Shown: positions 30,084 to 41,123 of the stretch, one piece after another
Position numbering within the stretch: position 1 is the first letter of the stretch
Layout of the letters: each line of letters starts with the position of its first letter
Assembly (NCBI GenBank): GCA_023205875.1
Contig: CP060762.1
Span: 372,001-436,000, forward strand
DNA length: 64,000 nt
Source of the DNA: Chloropicon primus
Taxonomy: Eukaryota; Chlorophyta; Chloropicophyceae; Chloropicales; Chloropicaceae
Direction: 5' to 3'
Notes under the pieces: generated by a model
The model's database searches: none
Told to the model about the DNA's origin: nothing
The model's input: the letters and a program-made list of their open reading frames with translations, nothing else
Program-made: the position numbers and the translations under genes

Positions 30084-30398
30084 TTATTGCACACCAGTGC
30101 CTGAGTGGAAAAAGAATGGTATAACGTCAGCGCCTTTATTGCGCTGGTTTCCCCCACGAAAAGCTTTTTAACTGCTACTACCCATACATTACAAATACAT
30201 GATCCCTCGCCTCAGCCCGCGTGCTTCGTTCTACTGCTGTACTAAGTGTCCTCGTCACCTGGGTGCCGGTTCGGTTTTGTCAGTCCACAAGCTTGTAGAG
30301 GTGTTTCTGTGTTTCTGCGCGCGACTGAAGCGAGGGACGTCCTCTCCTCTCCCCTCAAGGGAATCACGACGAAGGAGGCTCCTATGTGCCTTCGTCAT
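30084..30398. other. Convergent 3' region
   Basis: The 315 bp between the MATH-BTB stop and the stop of the minus-strand small membrane gene should hold both 3' UTRs. A TTTGTAATG-type element (TGTAA on the minus strand) near 30190-30200 could be a polyadenylation signal for the minus-strand gene. Confidence 0.4.
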
Positions 30399-30519
30399 CT
30401 ACAACAAAGCGGGACTTTTGATGAGCATACAAATCCAGGCAAAGGAAACGAGGACGGAAACGAGGACGACTGCATCCCACAGCAACTTCATCACACCACC
30501 ACGCTAGTCCCTCCCCTCG

Positions 30520-30557
<38 letters not shown>

Positions 30558-30908
30558 CTCTCTCCTCGATCTCGATCTCGTTCTCTTCTTACCTAGTGAG
30601 TCGAACAGGTGGTAGCAGTCCATCATCATGAAGTTCCTGTAGAGAGCGAAGGCCGCCCTTGTTCCAGGGGAAGCTGCAGGCGATAAGCGGATCCTGTGCC
30701 TCGACAGGAGCCTCCCCCCGCCGCCCCTTCCTTCGCTCAACAAACTCGCTCCTCCTCCTTCCCCCGACCGAAACGTCTTCGTCAAGCGCACACCGCTCGC
30801 GTTCTTCGGCTTGGCCGCTGCTGTCATCGATAGTGTGCACCTCTGTCCTGCGGATCTCAACGAAGCGGCCGCTCTGCACGCCGCGCGAGCAAACTGAAGC
30901 GACGCCAT
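30399..30908 (-). CDS. Small membrane protein with presequence and C-terminal TM helix
   Basis: I propose exon 1 at 30593-30908 and exon 2 at 30399-30469, joined in phase 1 (CTAG|GTAAGA ... GATGCAG|TC), giving 128 residues. The join makes a continuous hydrophobic helix (SLVVLVSVLVSFAWICMLI) close to the C-terminus, which supports the splice choice. The first 50 residues (MASLQFARAACRAAASLRSA) are rich in Ala, Arg and Ser without acids, like a mitochondrial or plastid presequence. The middle has RNFMMMDCYHLFD, a possible conserved core just before the helix. I do not recognise the family. The intron (30470-30592) contains a CA tract. Another acceptor at about 30500 gives a different open frame without a helix, so the exon 2 boundary is not certain. 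Confidence 0.5.
30521..30553. repeat. (CA)n microsatellite inside an intron
   Basis: A near-perfect CA run of about 33 bp lies within the proposed intron of the small membrane protein gene. Confidence 0.85.
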
Positions 30909-32020
30909 CTCTTCCTCTTCTCTTCCTCTCCTCTTGGCCTTGGCCTCGGGAGAAGATGAGAGGAGAACTTTTCTCCCAGCTAAGGGAAAAGTTGGAGGGG
31001 CCAAAGGAGCCAAAGGAGGAAAGGGAAAGGGTGGAGGAGGATGGCGAAGACGGGAAATCCATTGAGGGGTGGGGATGGAGAAGGAGGCAGTTTGCTGTCG
31101 CTCTTCACATCGCTGGCACTCCCCGTCCGTCTGTGTCTTTCCTTCCTAACTCATTCTCCTGTACAATCCCCGTGGTAGGGATGACCTTCGCTTTTTTTTG
31201 TTTTCTTCTTCCTTCTTCTTCCTTCCCGTGAAACCCGTAAGGGTTTAGACCGAGGGCTTCGTTCGTCCTCAAAGCAATGGATTCATTACAGGGCCAATGC
31301 CCATGCCCATGCCAATGCCAATGCCTAGGCTCGTCTTCTTTGGCTCTTTGGCTCTTTCTTTGGCTTAGGTCAGTTCCGTTCTTTCCTCATCACCCTCCTC
31401 CTCATCATCAGGGTTCTCTCTTCTCTTCTCTCTTCTCCTTTTATGTTCTCAAGGTTTCCTCTCTCTCTTCTCTCTTCTCTCTTCTCTCTCTCTCTTCTTT
31501 TCTTTTTCTTTTGGAGAGGAATTCCGTGAGGAGGGAGGCACCACACCGCTCTTACCCTTGACTCGGTGGCGGGGCAAGGCGACACTGTGCGTGCATTGTG
31601 AGCGCAACAAGGACAACCGCGACAGATACGAGCACACGAGCGCTCGTGGAAGACCACTCGCAAGTCGGAACCTACTCCAGTTCCTCATAACCAATCCAAT
31701 CGCAGTCAGAGACGACTGTGCGTGAACACAACCAAGGACTTGACCGGGTGGTTTGCGTAATTTGGACCCAAGCCAAGCCAAAGGTTCCAACTTTCGGCGG
31801 CCACTTTGTGTCGTGATAGAACAGTGAGAAAGTTTTCTTAACTTTCGGTTCAAGTCAGCGAGTCAGAACCCCCAAAAAGGCTTGCTTGTTTTGGACCGCC
31901 CGAAAGTTCATAAGCATAAGCTTGCCTTGCTTATTTTGTTTTGGAGTGAAGAGTGTGTGGAAGGAACTTGTTAAGTGAGACTTCCGTACGCTTGTCTACG
32001 GAATTCGACCCCCAGTAGTC
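30909..32020. other. Gene-poor region upstream of the PKG gene
   Basis: The 1.1 kb holds pyrimidine-rich DNA (TCTCTTCT runs at 31410-31510), a small CCCATG/CCAATG repeat (31298-31325), and no frame that looks coding. It should include the promoter and leader of the kinase gene, whose local composition is also less GC-rich. Confidence 0.4.
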
Positions 32021-34836
32021 ATGGGAGTTTGTTGTTCATCGCCTTCTAACAGCTTACCAATGTCTTCAAAGTAAGTCAAAGAGAGAGAGAGAGAGAGACA
32101 AGTTTTAAGTTTCTTGGGTGGACACCAAATCTGACCCTGACCCCGTTGCCATGTGTGTGTGTGTGTTTTCTTTCCTTTCCTTGTTTCCTCCTGACTAGTC
32201 ACTCAACGGGGCTCGAGGACGAGCTACCTTCCAAGGTCAAGCTTGACGGAGGGTCAAAGCATGACGACCGACCTACCAAGTCGGTCATGATTAGAGCCAA
32301 CAAGGCAAAGCGTGTTGCTATTGCGGCACAGAACATTGCTACAGAGGCTGAAATTGAGATAAACACTGTGGAAAAGAGTGTGAACGTCCTGAAGACCATC
32401 TACAAAGCAATTGAGAGCAACCTCTTGTTCGACATCCACGATGAAGCTCGCGCTGCTTTGATTGCGTCGATGACTCCCTTGCCAGAAGTGGAGAAGGACA
32501 CGATCATCATTAACCAAGGTGACAAGGAGGCCAACGCTTTCTACGTTCTCGAGGCCGGAAGTTGCGATGCTTATGTAGAGGACTCCACCGGAAAGAGCAT
32601 CCTTGTCAAGAGCTACGGCCCAGGCAGTGGATTCGGAGAGCTTGCTCTTCTTTACGATGCCCCAAGAGCTGCGACCGTGAAGAGTACCTCCAACTGTAAG
32701 TTGTGGGTCTTGTACCGTAAGGTGTACATGGCGGTCAAGAGAACTTATGACCAGAAACTCTTCAAGGAGAAGCTCGAGCTCCTTAGCGCTGTTCCTATCT
32801 TGGGCTCCTTGAACGAGAGCCAGCAGGAGACCATAGCCGATGCCCTTGAGCTGATCGACTTCGAGGAGGGTGACGAGATCTTCAAGAAGGGACAAGTTGG
32901 AGATAGGTTCTACATGATTAAGGAGGGATCCGTGAAGATCACGAACCCTGACAACGACAACGAGGTCCTCACGGAGTTGTCCGTGGGTGGATACTTCGGA
33001 GAAAGAGCGTTGATGCAGGATGAGACCAGAGCTGCCACCGTGACGACCACCGCATACTGCAGATGCTACAGTCTCAACCGTTCTGCCTTCCACGAGCTTC
33101 TTGGACCCCTCGAGGACATCTGGAGGCTCGACGCCCTCAAGGACGTGACCATCTTGCAGTCCTTGAAGATTTCTCAGCTCAAGAAGTTGGCTGCTGACTT
33201 GGAGAACAAAAGCTTCGAGGCCGGCGAGATCATTTTCAACAAAGGAGACGTGGGAGAAGACTTCTACATTGTGGAGCGTGGTGACTTTGATGTGATCGGG
33301 GATAATGGTGTCGTTCTGGCCAAGCTGTCCAAGGGAGCTTGTTTTGGAGAGCTTGCGCTTCTGAAGAACGATACCAGAGCCGCGACCGTGAAGACCGTCA
33401 CCGCCGGCAAATGCTTGACCTTGAGCCGTGAGAACTTCAACAAGAGGCTGGGTACTCTTGAGGAGATTCAGCACATGTGGAGGTACGAGGCTCTCCGTAA
33501 GGTGCCTATCTTGTCCAAGCTGACGAAGACACAGAGAAACAAGCTTGTTCTTGTGATGCAAGAGAGGACGTACACAGCAGGGGAAGCCATTGTCACCCAA
33601 GGTGAGAAGGGCGACATTTTCTACATCATGATGCACGGTGAGGTCTCTGTCTCGGCAAGTGGAGTCGAGGTGACCAAGATCGGACCAGGAGGTTTCTTCG
33701 GTGAGTTGGCTTTGTTGAAGGAAGATGTCCGCCAGGCCACCGTCACTGCTATCGACGAGGTCAGCGTGATGTACTTAGATAGAAACCACTTCAACATGCA
33801 TCTTGGATCGTTGCAGGACATCATGCAGACGCAGGCCGTCTCGTACGATGCTGTGACCGAGTCCAAGCTTGCACAGAGCACCCAGCTTTCCGACTTCCAG
33901 CCAATCGCCACTCTTGGTATTGGTGCTTTCGGAAAGGTGTTGCTCGTCAAGTTCGGAGAGAAGAGGTATGCCCTCAAGTGCTTGCAGAAGAACCAGATCA
34001 TATCGATGGGTCTTTTGACTCACGTGAAGCGCGAGAAGGACATCATGATGGAGTGCCACTCGCCATTCCTTGTAAATCTTGTCGCTTGCTTCAAGGACAA
34101 GACTCAGCTGTATATGCTCATGGAGTGCGTGATGGGTGGAGAGCTTTTCACCTACTTGCAGTCCCTGGACGATCCTATTTCCGAGGAGGATGCTAAGTTC
34201 TACGCCGGATGCGTTGTCCTTGCCTTCGAGTACCTCCAGGATAGAAACCTCTTATACCGTGACTTGAAGCCTGAGAACTTGCTGATTGATAGGGATGGGT
34301 ACATCAAGGTTGCTGACTTTGGCTTTGCGAAAGAATTGAGAAGCGGTAAGACTTACACAATGTGTGGAACGCCAGATTACCTGGCCCCTGAATTAGTACA
34401 ACAGACGGGACACAACAAGGCTGCTGACTGGTGGGCACTGGGTGTGCTCTTGTATGAGATGGTCACGGGTCTGCCTCCGTTCTACGATGAGGACCAGGTG
34501 GCGCTGTTCAGGAACATCTGCAACCTCAAGTACTCTTTCCCACGCCACCTTTCCAAGGACTGCAGGGACTTGATCAAGAGGCTCCTCACAAAGAACCCAG
34601 CGAGAAGATTGGGTAACTTGAAGGGCGGAGCTCAGGACGTCAAGGAGCACCCATGGTTCAAGGACCTTGACTGGGTTAAGCTTGCTAGGAAGGAGATTCC
34701 TGCGCCATATGTTCCTCAAATTGGTGGTGTGGATGACGTATCAAACTTCGAGGATATCCCACTTGACGAGGAGCACCCTGGTGAAGGCTACTCCAGCAAG
34801 CCTTATAGAAGCATCGGACAGTTCAAGGACTGGTAG
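32021..34836 (+). CDS. PKG: cGMP-dependent protein kinase with four cyclic-nucleotide sites
   Basis: Two exons, 32021-32070 and 32199-34836, join in phase 2 (AAA... |GTAAGT ... GACTAG|T), giving 895 residues. The 50-nt first exon encodes MGVCCSSPSN, a signal for N-myristoylation plus palmitoylation, so membrane attachment is likely. Four cyclic-nucleotide-binding domains follow (about 120-197, 242-312, 360-424, 482-544); each keeps the phosphate-binding cassette with Gly-Glu and Arg, and Thr after Arg-x-Ala, which favours cGMP. The AGC kinase domain (about 582-837) has GIGAFGKVLLV, YALKC, YRDLKPEN, DFGF and GTPDYLAPE. This layout is known from apicomplexan PKG and from green algae. Codons such as AGA, GGA and GCT are far more used than in neighbours, so GC at third positions is visibly lower. 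Confidence 0.93.
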
Positions 34837-34956
34837 AAACGATAAAAACACACCTAACCACCACGTACCAAAATTAATCGAAGAAAAAACAATCCATATA
34901 TTTTACAATTATTTCAACGACGACGAGATGCGCCGCCCTCCTTGGCACGAGCTAGC

Positions 34957-35685
34957 TCAATCCAGGAGGTGAAGGCTTTCGCTGCTTGCCTGCTCGAGCA
35001 CGCTTGCGATTGCGTCCACCACTGGGCCCCAGGTCTCCCCTTCCGCTGTGAGGCGCACCACCCGGCTCGACGAGGCATGCCCAGCCTCCTCTCCCCCGCC
35101 CCTCCCCTCCTCCCCGCCGTGCTGAGTCAGGCTCACCACCAGCCTTCCCACGTCCTTGTACCTTTGCGGCAGGTACTCGGCCCACTCTATGAGCACGACG
35201 TCCTTTGCCAGGCAGTCCTCAAAGTACGCGCGCTGGAGCATCACCTCAAGCTGCTTGCCAGGGTCGAAGCGGTAGAGGTCAAAGTGCTGAATCTTCACCT
35301 CCTCCGCTCCCGCAACGTCATAGGTCTCGTGAAGCAGATAGGTCGGGCTCACGACCTCCAGGTCCTCCCTCTTCGCGGCTTCCCTTATGAACCCCCTGGC
35401 GAACACGCTCTTCCCCATCCCGACCTCACCCTGCAAGAATATCGTGTCCCCTGCCCTCACGCCTGCCACCTTCGCAAGGCAACGCGCGAGGAGCAAGGTG
35501 GAACCCTCGTCGCTCGAGTGCACCGCCAACTCACCTCCCTGTGCGCTCATGCACAAGCCTCTCGCCCGACGAACCGAGCAACGCGATGGTGATGATGGCG
35601 ATAATGATGGTGATGATGGTGCGTTCATCAAACGCCGTCCTCGGGCAGCCACCACCCTACGAAGTTGAAGAGAAGCAGAAAACAT
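34957..35685 (-). CDS. TSAE: tRNA t6A biosynthesis protein TsaE, organellar
   Basis: The 242-residue protein is a TsaE (YjeE) ATPase, which in bacteria and organelles supports TsaD-TsaB in making N6-threonylcarbamoyladenosine at A37 of ANN-decoding tRNAs. The Walker A motif is GEVGMGKSVFARG, followed by the TsaE blocks SPTYLLHETY and IQHFDLYRF, and VVLIEWAEYLP. The start is ATG 35685 (MFSASLQLRRVVAARGRRL), giving a basic presequence of about 75 residues for mitochondrial or plastid import. A Gly/Glu-rich low-complexity loop (EEGRGGGEEAG) interrupts the C-terminal part. It is convergent with the PKG gene, with only about 120 bp between stops. The organellar site is inferred from the leader. 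Confidence 0.88.
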   Translation of the reverse strand: MFSASLQLRRVVAARGRRLMNAPSSPSLSPSSPSRCSVRRARGLCMSAQGGELAVHSSDEGSTLLLARCLAKVAGVRAGDTIFLQGEVGMGKSVFARGFIREAAKREDLEVVSPTYLLHETYDVAGAEEVKIQHFDLYRFDPGKQLEVMLQRAYFEDCLAKDVVLIEWAEYLPQRYKDVGRLVVSLTQHGGEEGRGGGEEAGHASSSRVVRLTAEGETWGPVVDAIASVLEQASSESLHLLD

Positions 35686-36270
35686 CTTTCCCCTCCGTCC
35701 GACTGAATAAATAAAACCAATCCACTTCCCTCCGCTTCCCTCAAGCACAGCCAACGCGTGACTCCATCGCCAAAGCCAAAGCGGAGCGGAACCAACCTAA
35801 CCCTTGGCGTTCAGCCCGTTTCTCGCTCGGGATGCTTTTCGACCGACCCAAGGGAGACGAAGACGAATAGCAAGAGGAAGAGGAAGACGTGACGCTTCCT
35901 ACGATGCGGAGACCTCACTCCTGGCCTCCTCCGGCCGCCGTCCCTTCGAAACGCACGCCACTTCACTTCACTTCCCCTCCTCTCGCGCCGGCGCTGGTCT
36001 CCTGGAAAAAACAAAACGCTTGGGCGGGAGAACGAAACGGGCGATGGAGGGAAGGGGAAAGGAGGAGTTCGGGGTCGAGTTTGAGGGCACTGAAGGGACG
36101 GTACGTGTTGAGGGAGGTGGAGATCGGGAAGCGTCGTGTCTTTGGCTTTCCAACGAACCCTCGCTTCGAAGGTTTGACGCCGTGGTTTGAGGATTGCGCA
36201 AGGCGGGAAGGGTGAGAGTGACGCAGGTGAGGCGAGGAAGGAGGGGAAGGGGGAAGGGGGAACGAGAAAG
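35686..36270. other. Divergent intergenic region
   Basis: The 585 bp between divergent TsaE and the TPR gene hold both promoters. I see purine-rich tracts near 36205-36270 and no coding frame of note. Confidence 0.35.
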
Positions 36271-38654
36271 ATGGGCACGGAGAGCTTGGGGTGTATGAAG
36301 GCTGACTACCTGAAGCGAAAGGCTGACGGAGAGGTGAAGAAACAGAATTATAGAGACGCTATCGAGCACTACACGGAAGCCCTGAAGGTGAGTGTCAGTG
36401 CGAAGGAGGAGAAGGAGGTCAAGTTGTTGCTGATGCGTGTCTGGCTGCTAACTCACAAGCTCGCTCACTCGCTCCGTCGCAGCTTCTGGAGGCGAACGGG
36501 ACGAAGACAAAGGGACAGGGAGGGCAGAACCACCTCGTCCTCAGCAACCGCTCTTTGGCTCTGACCCGGTGCGGACGGTATGCTTCGGCCCTCGAGGACG
36601 CCAATCGATGCGTACTCCTCAAGCCGCGCTGGGCGAAGGCGCACTGGAGGAAAGCGCAGGCACTCAAGGGCCTCAAGCGCAGGGCTGAGGCGCTCGAGGC
36701 CCTTAAGGCGTCGTACGACCGCGTGGACGCCCCCCGCGGTGACGACGAAGGAGACAGGGAGAGAGAGGAAGTCGCAAAGGAGATCCGACGAGTGGTCGCA
36801 TCCATGAGGCGGGAGGAGATTGCCCAGTGGATCGTGAACGCCCTCGCGAAGCTCCAAGAGGGTGGTGCCATCAAAGCGGCAACGCTCGAGGACGTGTCCA
36901 AGGAAGAAAAGGTGGAAGCGTGTTTCAGGCACATCAAGATTTCCCACCAGCAGGACCAGAGCGGCGCAGAGAGGTCCGTGTACTTCGACAAAGTCTACGA
37001 ATGGCTCTTGGATTCTTGCATCTGTGACAGGGAGGCGTATGAGCTTCGATCAGCGATTTACTGCAAGGCAAAATGCTTGAAGCAGGCCCAAGCGGACGCC
37101 ATGCTGGCTGTTGCCTGCACTCACAAACACTACAGCGACGCAGCCAATTCTAGCGGTCCCTCTGGAGCGACCACAGTAGCAAAGTACAAGGACTTGGCGC
37201 GGACTTACTGCCAGTTGGGTGTCGCTTACACGTGTGAGAAGAGCGATCACGATGACGTAGATCTCGCGCAGGGAGTCAAGTGCTTCAGCCAAGCCTGCGA
37301 GTACGACAGCAAAGAAGACAAGTACCAATCCAAGTTGAAGGAGTTTGCGGAGAAGCTGTCGCCGCAGGAGACTGCAAGGGTGCAGGATTTGCTTAGACAG
37401 GCGCAGGCCGGGGAGTACAAGCATAGCCACTTGCTCCAGGGCGAGCGCGGCGTGCAGATTCACCAAATGATCGTAAGCATAACGTTCAGAGAAGGAACAA
37501 GGGGTGGGCTGACAGCAGCAGTGAGGGAAGAGCTGAGGGGGTCGTTCGCGAAGCATTTCATGTGCAGGAGCACGCTGGATGTCCAGTTCGCTTTCATTAA
37601 ATTTAGCGAAGCGGGTGGTCTGACCGTGGGCCTGGAAATTCACATCCGTTGCGCCGCGGACAGCGCAAACTTGCGGACAGCCAAAGGGTTTGTGAAAGAC
37701 CTGTGCTCCCCGTCGTATGCAAGCACCATCTACAGTATCATCGAGGGCGAAAACACTGAGAGACAGCTGGGGAGGAGCATCCAAGCCGCCTCTGCTGAGC
37801 TTTCAGACATCACCGAGAGCGTCCGCGCGCAGCAAGGTACGGATGATTTTGAATTTTCCTACCTGCTCGGCGGCAAAGCAAGTGCGGGGCGAGTGGAAGG
37901 AGATCAGAAACCAGCAAGGCCCAAAACAGAAATCGAGCTGCCTTACAAAATGTACAAGTTGGTCCTAGCAGATGGCAGTCCTTGCGAACGCGCAGAAAAG
38001 CACGGCTTTGCGATGTCCCGAGTGTACTACAGCAAGGCAGAATTGCCGGACGAAGTGTACGCTCAGTTGTGTGACTCGTCCCTGAGGTGGCGGCAAAGCA
38101 GCGATGAGGTGAAAATCATTTTGCTGCAAGTTCCCCGGGGGCTCAAGGCCAGCCGGGACTTGGGGGTCCAGATGCTTCCCGACTTTGTCAAGTGCGCCAG
38201 CAGGTCGGGCGAGGAGGTCTACTTTGAAGGAAAGCTCTGCCGTGGGATCATTCCAGAGCAATCCATGTGGGAGTATGACGCAGATACCGGGGCCTTGACG
38301 TTCTATCTGAAGAAGATGAATCTGGAGCTCCTGTCCAAGTCGTACCAGCACGCCGAGATGTGGTGGCCCAAGTTGTGCGTCCACCACACAGAGATCCAGT
38401 GGGACGACTATGAAAAGGACTACAGCGACCTTCCCGAACCCATAATGCAGCAGTACGAGAAGAACGAGATCCAATCAAAGCTGTTGAACAACTTGGAGTA
38501 CAAGGAGAGGCTCAAGAATGAAGCCTTGCAGGAGTCTGATGAGCTCCGCAAGCGCCTGCGTCAGGAGAGGCTCCACGAGATGCGCACGGGCCAAAGCCTT
38601 TCTTGGGTTGACCTCAACCAAGGAAAGAAGTCCAAAAAGCGCATTGGACTCTGA
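36271..38654 (+). CDS. TPR co-chaperone-like protein with C-terminal CS-like region
   Basis: Two exons, 36271-36387 and 36483-38654, join in phase 0 (AAG|GTGAGT ... GTCGCAG|CTT), giving 762 residues. The splice completes the first TPR motif: AIEHYTEALK at the end of exon 1 is followed by LLEANGTKTKG and NRSLALTRCGRYASALEDAN. Three TPR units cover about residues 8-110, as in Hsp90/Hsp70 co-chaperones such as STI1. The middle (about 110-560) is not recognised. A C-terminal region (about 630-690) with LTFYLKKMN, EMWWPKLCVHH and DYEKDYSDLPE resembles the CS (p23-like) fold of Hsp90 partners. The tail is charged and probably helical. I infer a chaperone adaptor; the exact family is unknown. The start ATG at 36271 is in the exon that begins the TPR fold. 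Confidence 0.7.
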
Positions 38655-38761
38655 TGGCTCCGAACAACCCTCATTCTTCGACAACAACAGGCAGAGGGCT
38701 TTCTCTTCTCTAGATTGTAGTACACAAGCGTGCCCAGCAGCTGCCACACCTCTTCTCCGTT

Positions 38762-38977
38762 TTACTTGGTCACAGACTTGGTCATTGCCTTGACGCGTTC
38801 GACGCACTTCTTCCAGACGTCCACCTCGTGCTGGCAGTACACCTGCCGGGAACCATTCCTCGCCATGCACCTTTGCGTCGCTATGGCCTCGTCCCTGCAA
38901 AGTCTCTGCTCAGCCGGCGCATCAGGATCCTGCCTCTTGCCACTGCCCTGGTACACAAAAGCTCCCGCGCTCCTCAT
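38762..38977 (-). CDS. Twin CX9C mitochondrial protein
   Basis: The 71-residue protein has two CX9C motifs (CRDEAIATQRC and CQHEVDVWKKC) separated by 11 residues, the coiled-coil-helix fold of the CHCH family. Such proteins are imported into the mitochondrial intermembrane space by the Mia40/Erv1 disulfide relay and often assist respiratory complex assembly. The start is ATG 38977 (MRSAGAFVYQGSGKRQD); the frame is open upstream without an ATG, so a 5' exon cannot be excluded. There is no cleavable presequence, as expected for this import route. I cannot tell which CHCH member it is. It is convergent with the TPR gene. Confidence 0.8.
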   Translation of the reverse strand: MRSAGAFVYQGSGKRQDPDAPAEQRLCRDEAIATQRCMARNGSRQVYCQHEVDVWKKCVERVKAMTKSVTK

Positions 38978-39340
38978 CCCTCGAACGCAAGTGTGGGCGA
39001 TGCGATGGAAGCGATGAGCCTCGAGCTCCGAGATCAAACGAATCCCTTCAACACCCTCCCGTACCCGCCTTCACTCTCTCCTCTCTCTCTCTTCAAAGCC
39101 AGCCTCTTATTGATGAGGCCTGCTGACTTTATCGAAAAACCAAAATGAGGTGGAGGTGGCCTCCTGCCTCCATGCAATGCAGGGTGGTCGCCTCCCTCTT
39201 GCTCAGAAAGCAATGCAGGGTGGTCGGCCTCCCTCTTGCTCAGAAAGCAATGCAGGGCGGTGGTCCTCTTTCCTTGCTTCCTTCCTCGATGACAGACAGA
39301 GCATGATGTCCTTGTCCAGAGAAAGGTCTTGAGAGGCCGG
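38978..39340. repeat. Intergenic region with a 36-37 bp tandem repeat
   Basis: The 363-bp gap includes a direct repeat at 39174-39268: two full copies of a 36-37 bp unit (starting GCAATGCAGGGTGGTCG and ending CTCAGAAA) and a partial third. Nothing else is recognised. Confidence 0.7.
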
Positions 39341-40321
39341 TCAGGAAACAAGTTCAATGCCGAGGCCCTCCATGGACAAGACCCTGAGAAGGTACTGCAT
39401 CTGAGTCCCGTGGGGATGCTCCGACACGGACTGAGCTTGGCCGTAGTACGTCGGTCCAAAGAGGTCCGTGGCCGCGACCGGGGCAGTGAAGCCGTACACG
39501 AACACAATTTTGCAGATACTGGTGAGGAAGAAGAGGGGCATGAGGGCCCAGGGCATGCCATCTTCATCCAAAGCTGCGCGATCGTCCGAAAAGGTCTCTC
39601 CCAAGCTCATTGCACGCTTCATGATCGTCCGGTAAGCCTTTCTCACTCTCAGATCAAAGACGGGCGAAAGGTAGTACGCCTGGACGTCCGGCTGACTCTT
39701 CCTGAGTTCCGCGTAGTCCTGGACAGGGACGTCCCCGTGGATAAGCAGGGCCTTCGATCTTGGTCTCTTGGCCTTGTCGAAACCAGATTCTGGAATGAAG
39801 GCGTCGATGGATCCCTCCGTCACCGCGAGGTACGTCCGCTTCCTTCCCGCGTGAGCGTCGTACTTGGTTGAAGTGCTGTCGATAAACCTGAGCACGGCCT
39901 GATGCCTGTCGATTTCTCCGCCCCTCTCTTCCGACAAGAGGCTCACGGAATTGCCTACGAGCGCACACGTGTTGTGTCTCAGGCCACTCGTGTTGTTCGG
40001 AAGGAGTTTCTTGAACAAGACCTGGTCATCCTCCGTGAGCAAGAGAAGCGAAAGCTCCTCTCTTGTCAAATCATCCTTCAGTACCACGCGATCGCTGCCC
40101 GAGAGAGGTGCTACGGGAAGGTCCAAACCTTGGACCAGGTATTGAGTGATCCGTGAGTGCTCCTTCCCTCCCTGCAAGCTCTTGAGCTCCGAGGCGACCG
40201 TCTTCCGCCTCCCGGTCCCCGCCGTGGCGTTTGGAAGGCTCGTTTGGCTCCACAAAACCACCTCGAATACAATCAGCACGAGGCACAGAGAGTAAACAAA
40301 CATCGCGAGGACTCGGATCAC
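39341..40321 (-). CDS. GT29 sialyltransferase-like glycosyltransferase
   Basis: The 326-residue protein is a type II Golgi-style enzyme: a short N-terminus, then a membrane anchor at about residues 5-26 (AMFVYSLCLVLIVFEVVLW), a stem and a catalytic domain. The sialylmotif L is clear, with CALVGNSVSLL followed by IDRHQAVLRF; motif S appears as ICKIVFVYGF; the motif III/VS His lies in SEHPHGTQMQYLLRV. GT29 enzymes in animals transfer sialic acid; plant and algal members exist although sialic acid itself is generally not found there, and some act on Kdo or are of unknown use. The acceptor and donor here are unknown. Motif S lacks the usual Ser/Thr-Gly. The start ATG is at 40321. Confidence 0.8.
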   Translation of the reverse strand: MIRVLAMFVYSLCLVLIVFEVVLWSQTSLPNATAGTGRRKTVASELKSLQGGKEHSRITQYLVQGLDLPVAPLSGSDRVVLKDDLTREELSLLLLTEDDQVLFKKLLPNNTSGLRHNTCALVGNSVSLLSEERGGEIDRHQAVLRFIDSTSTKYDAHAGRKRTYLAVTEGSIDAFIPESGFDKAKRPRSKALLIHGDVPVQDYAELRKSQPDVQAYYLSPVFDLRVRKAYRTIMKRAMSLGETFSDDRAALDEDGMPWALMPLFFLTSICKIVFVYGFTAPVAATDLFGPTYYGQAQSVSEHPHGTQMQYLLRVLSMEGLGIELVS

Positions 40322-41123
40322 TTGCGTTCCACACCTTTAGCCCTCGCCCAATCCATGGACAGCGTAAACCTCCTCACTGCTCCATGGAGCTCCTGAACGT
40401 CTGAACTGCTACTGGATCCACAATGAAAGATGCAGAACAAAGGGGAGATGGCGCTCACCTTCGGGGACGGAGGGAGCTCTCGATGGACCTCCTCGACCCG
40501 TGAGACGTTTCAAACGGGTCACGATGCGACCTTTGGGCCTTTCCACCGTCCCCGTCGCCGTCCTCGTCCTCTTGAGTGGAGTTGTCCTCTCTTCCTCCTC
40601 CTGTGTATTGGTTTCCACGCTTCCCTCAAGTCGCCTTGCCGAACCTAGGCAACCTTGGTGGCAATTGAAAGACCGAGAGAGAAGTGCTTCCGAGTGATGC
40701 GATCCAAACCGTCTCAGCTTGTTGTGCCCTCCTCCTGACTCCACCTCCCCTTTCCTGCTGCAAACGGGCAAACGTTTAGTCAAATCCTCCACACTCGGTC
40801 AATTCGTTCGAGTGAGTGGTCATTCGAAAGAGAAAGAGACAGGGAGTCCATCCCATGCCTCTCCTCCGTTCCTCCTCCTTCCCTTTCACCGTCCGCAACG
40901 CCATCCATACTCACCTGTCCCTCCTCCTTCCTCTTGCTGTGTGAGGGGTGTGGCCTTACCCTGAGAATTGAGTATACTTGGAGAAGTAGTGGGCACGCGC
41001 CTTGGCTCCGCTCCGCTGGATTCAATTGCTCACCAGCAGCTCCAACTCCGCGACGGAGGCTGTTGTTCCCTTGAGGCCCAGGCACCTACGTGTTCTTCAT
41101 TGCGCTAAGGGTTGCATTGGTTC
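40322..41123. other. Divergent intergenic region
   Basis: The 802-bp gap between GT29 and CTL genes has short frames only. One (40524-40697, plus) reads MRPLGLSTVPVAVLVLLSGV and resembles a signal peptide for a 57-residue protein, but I do not trust it without transcript data. Confidence 0.3.

Noticed and set aside
40524-40697. A 57-residue secreted protein with a signal peptide
   Set aside because: Only one short hydrophobic stretch supports it and nothing conserved follows; I kept it as a note in the intergenic entry.
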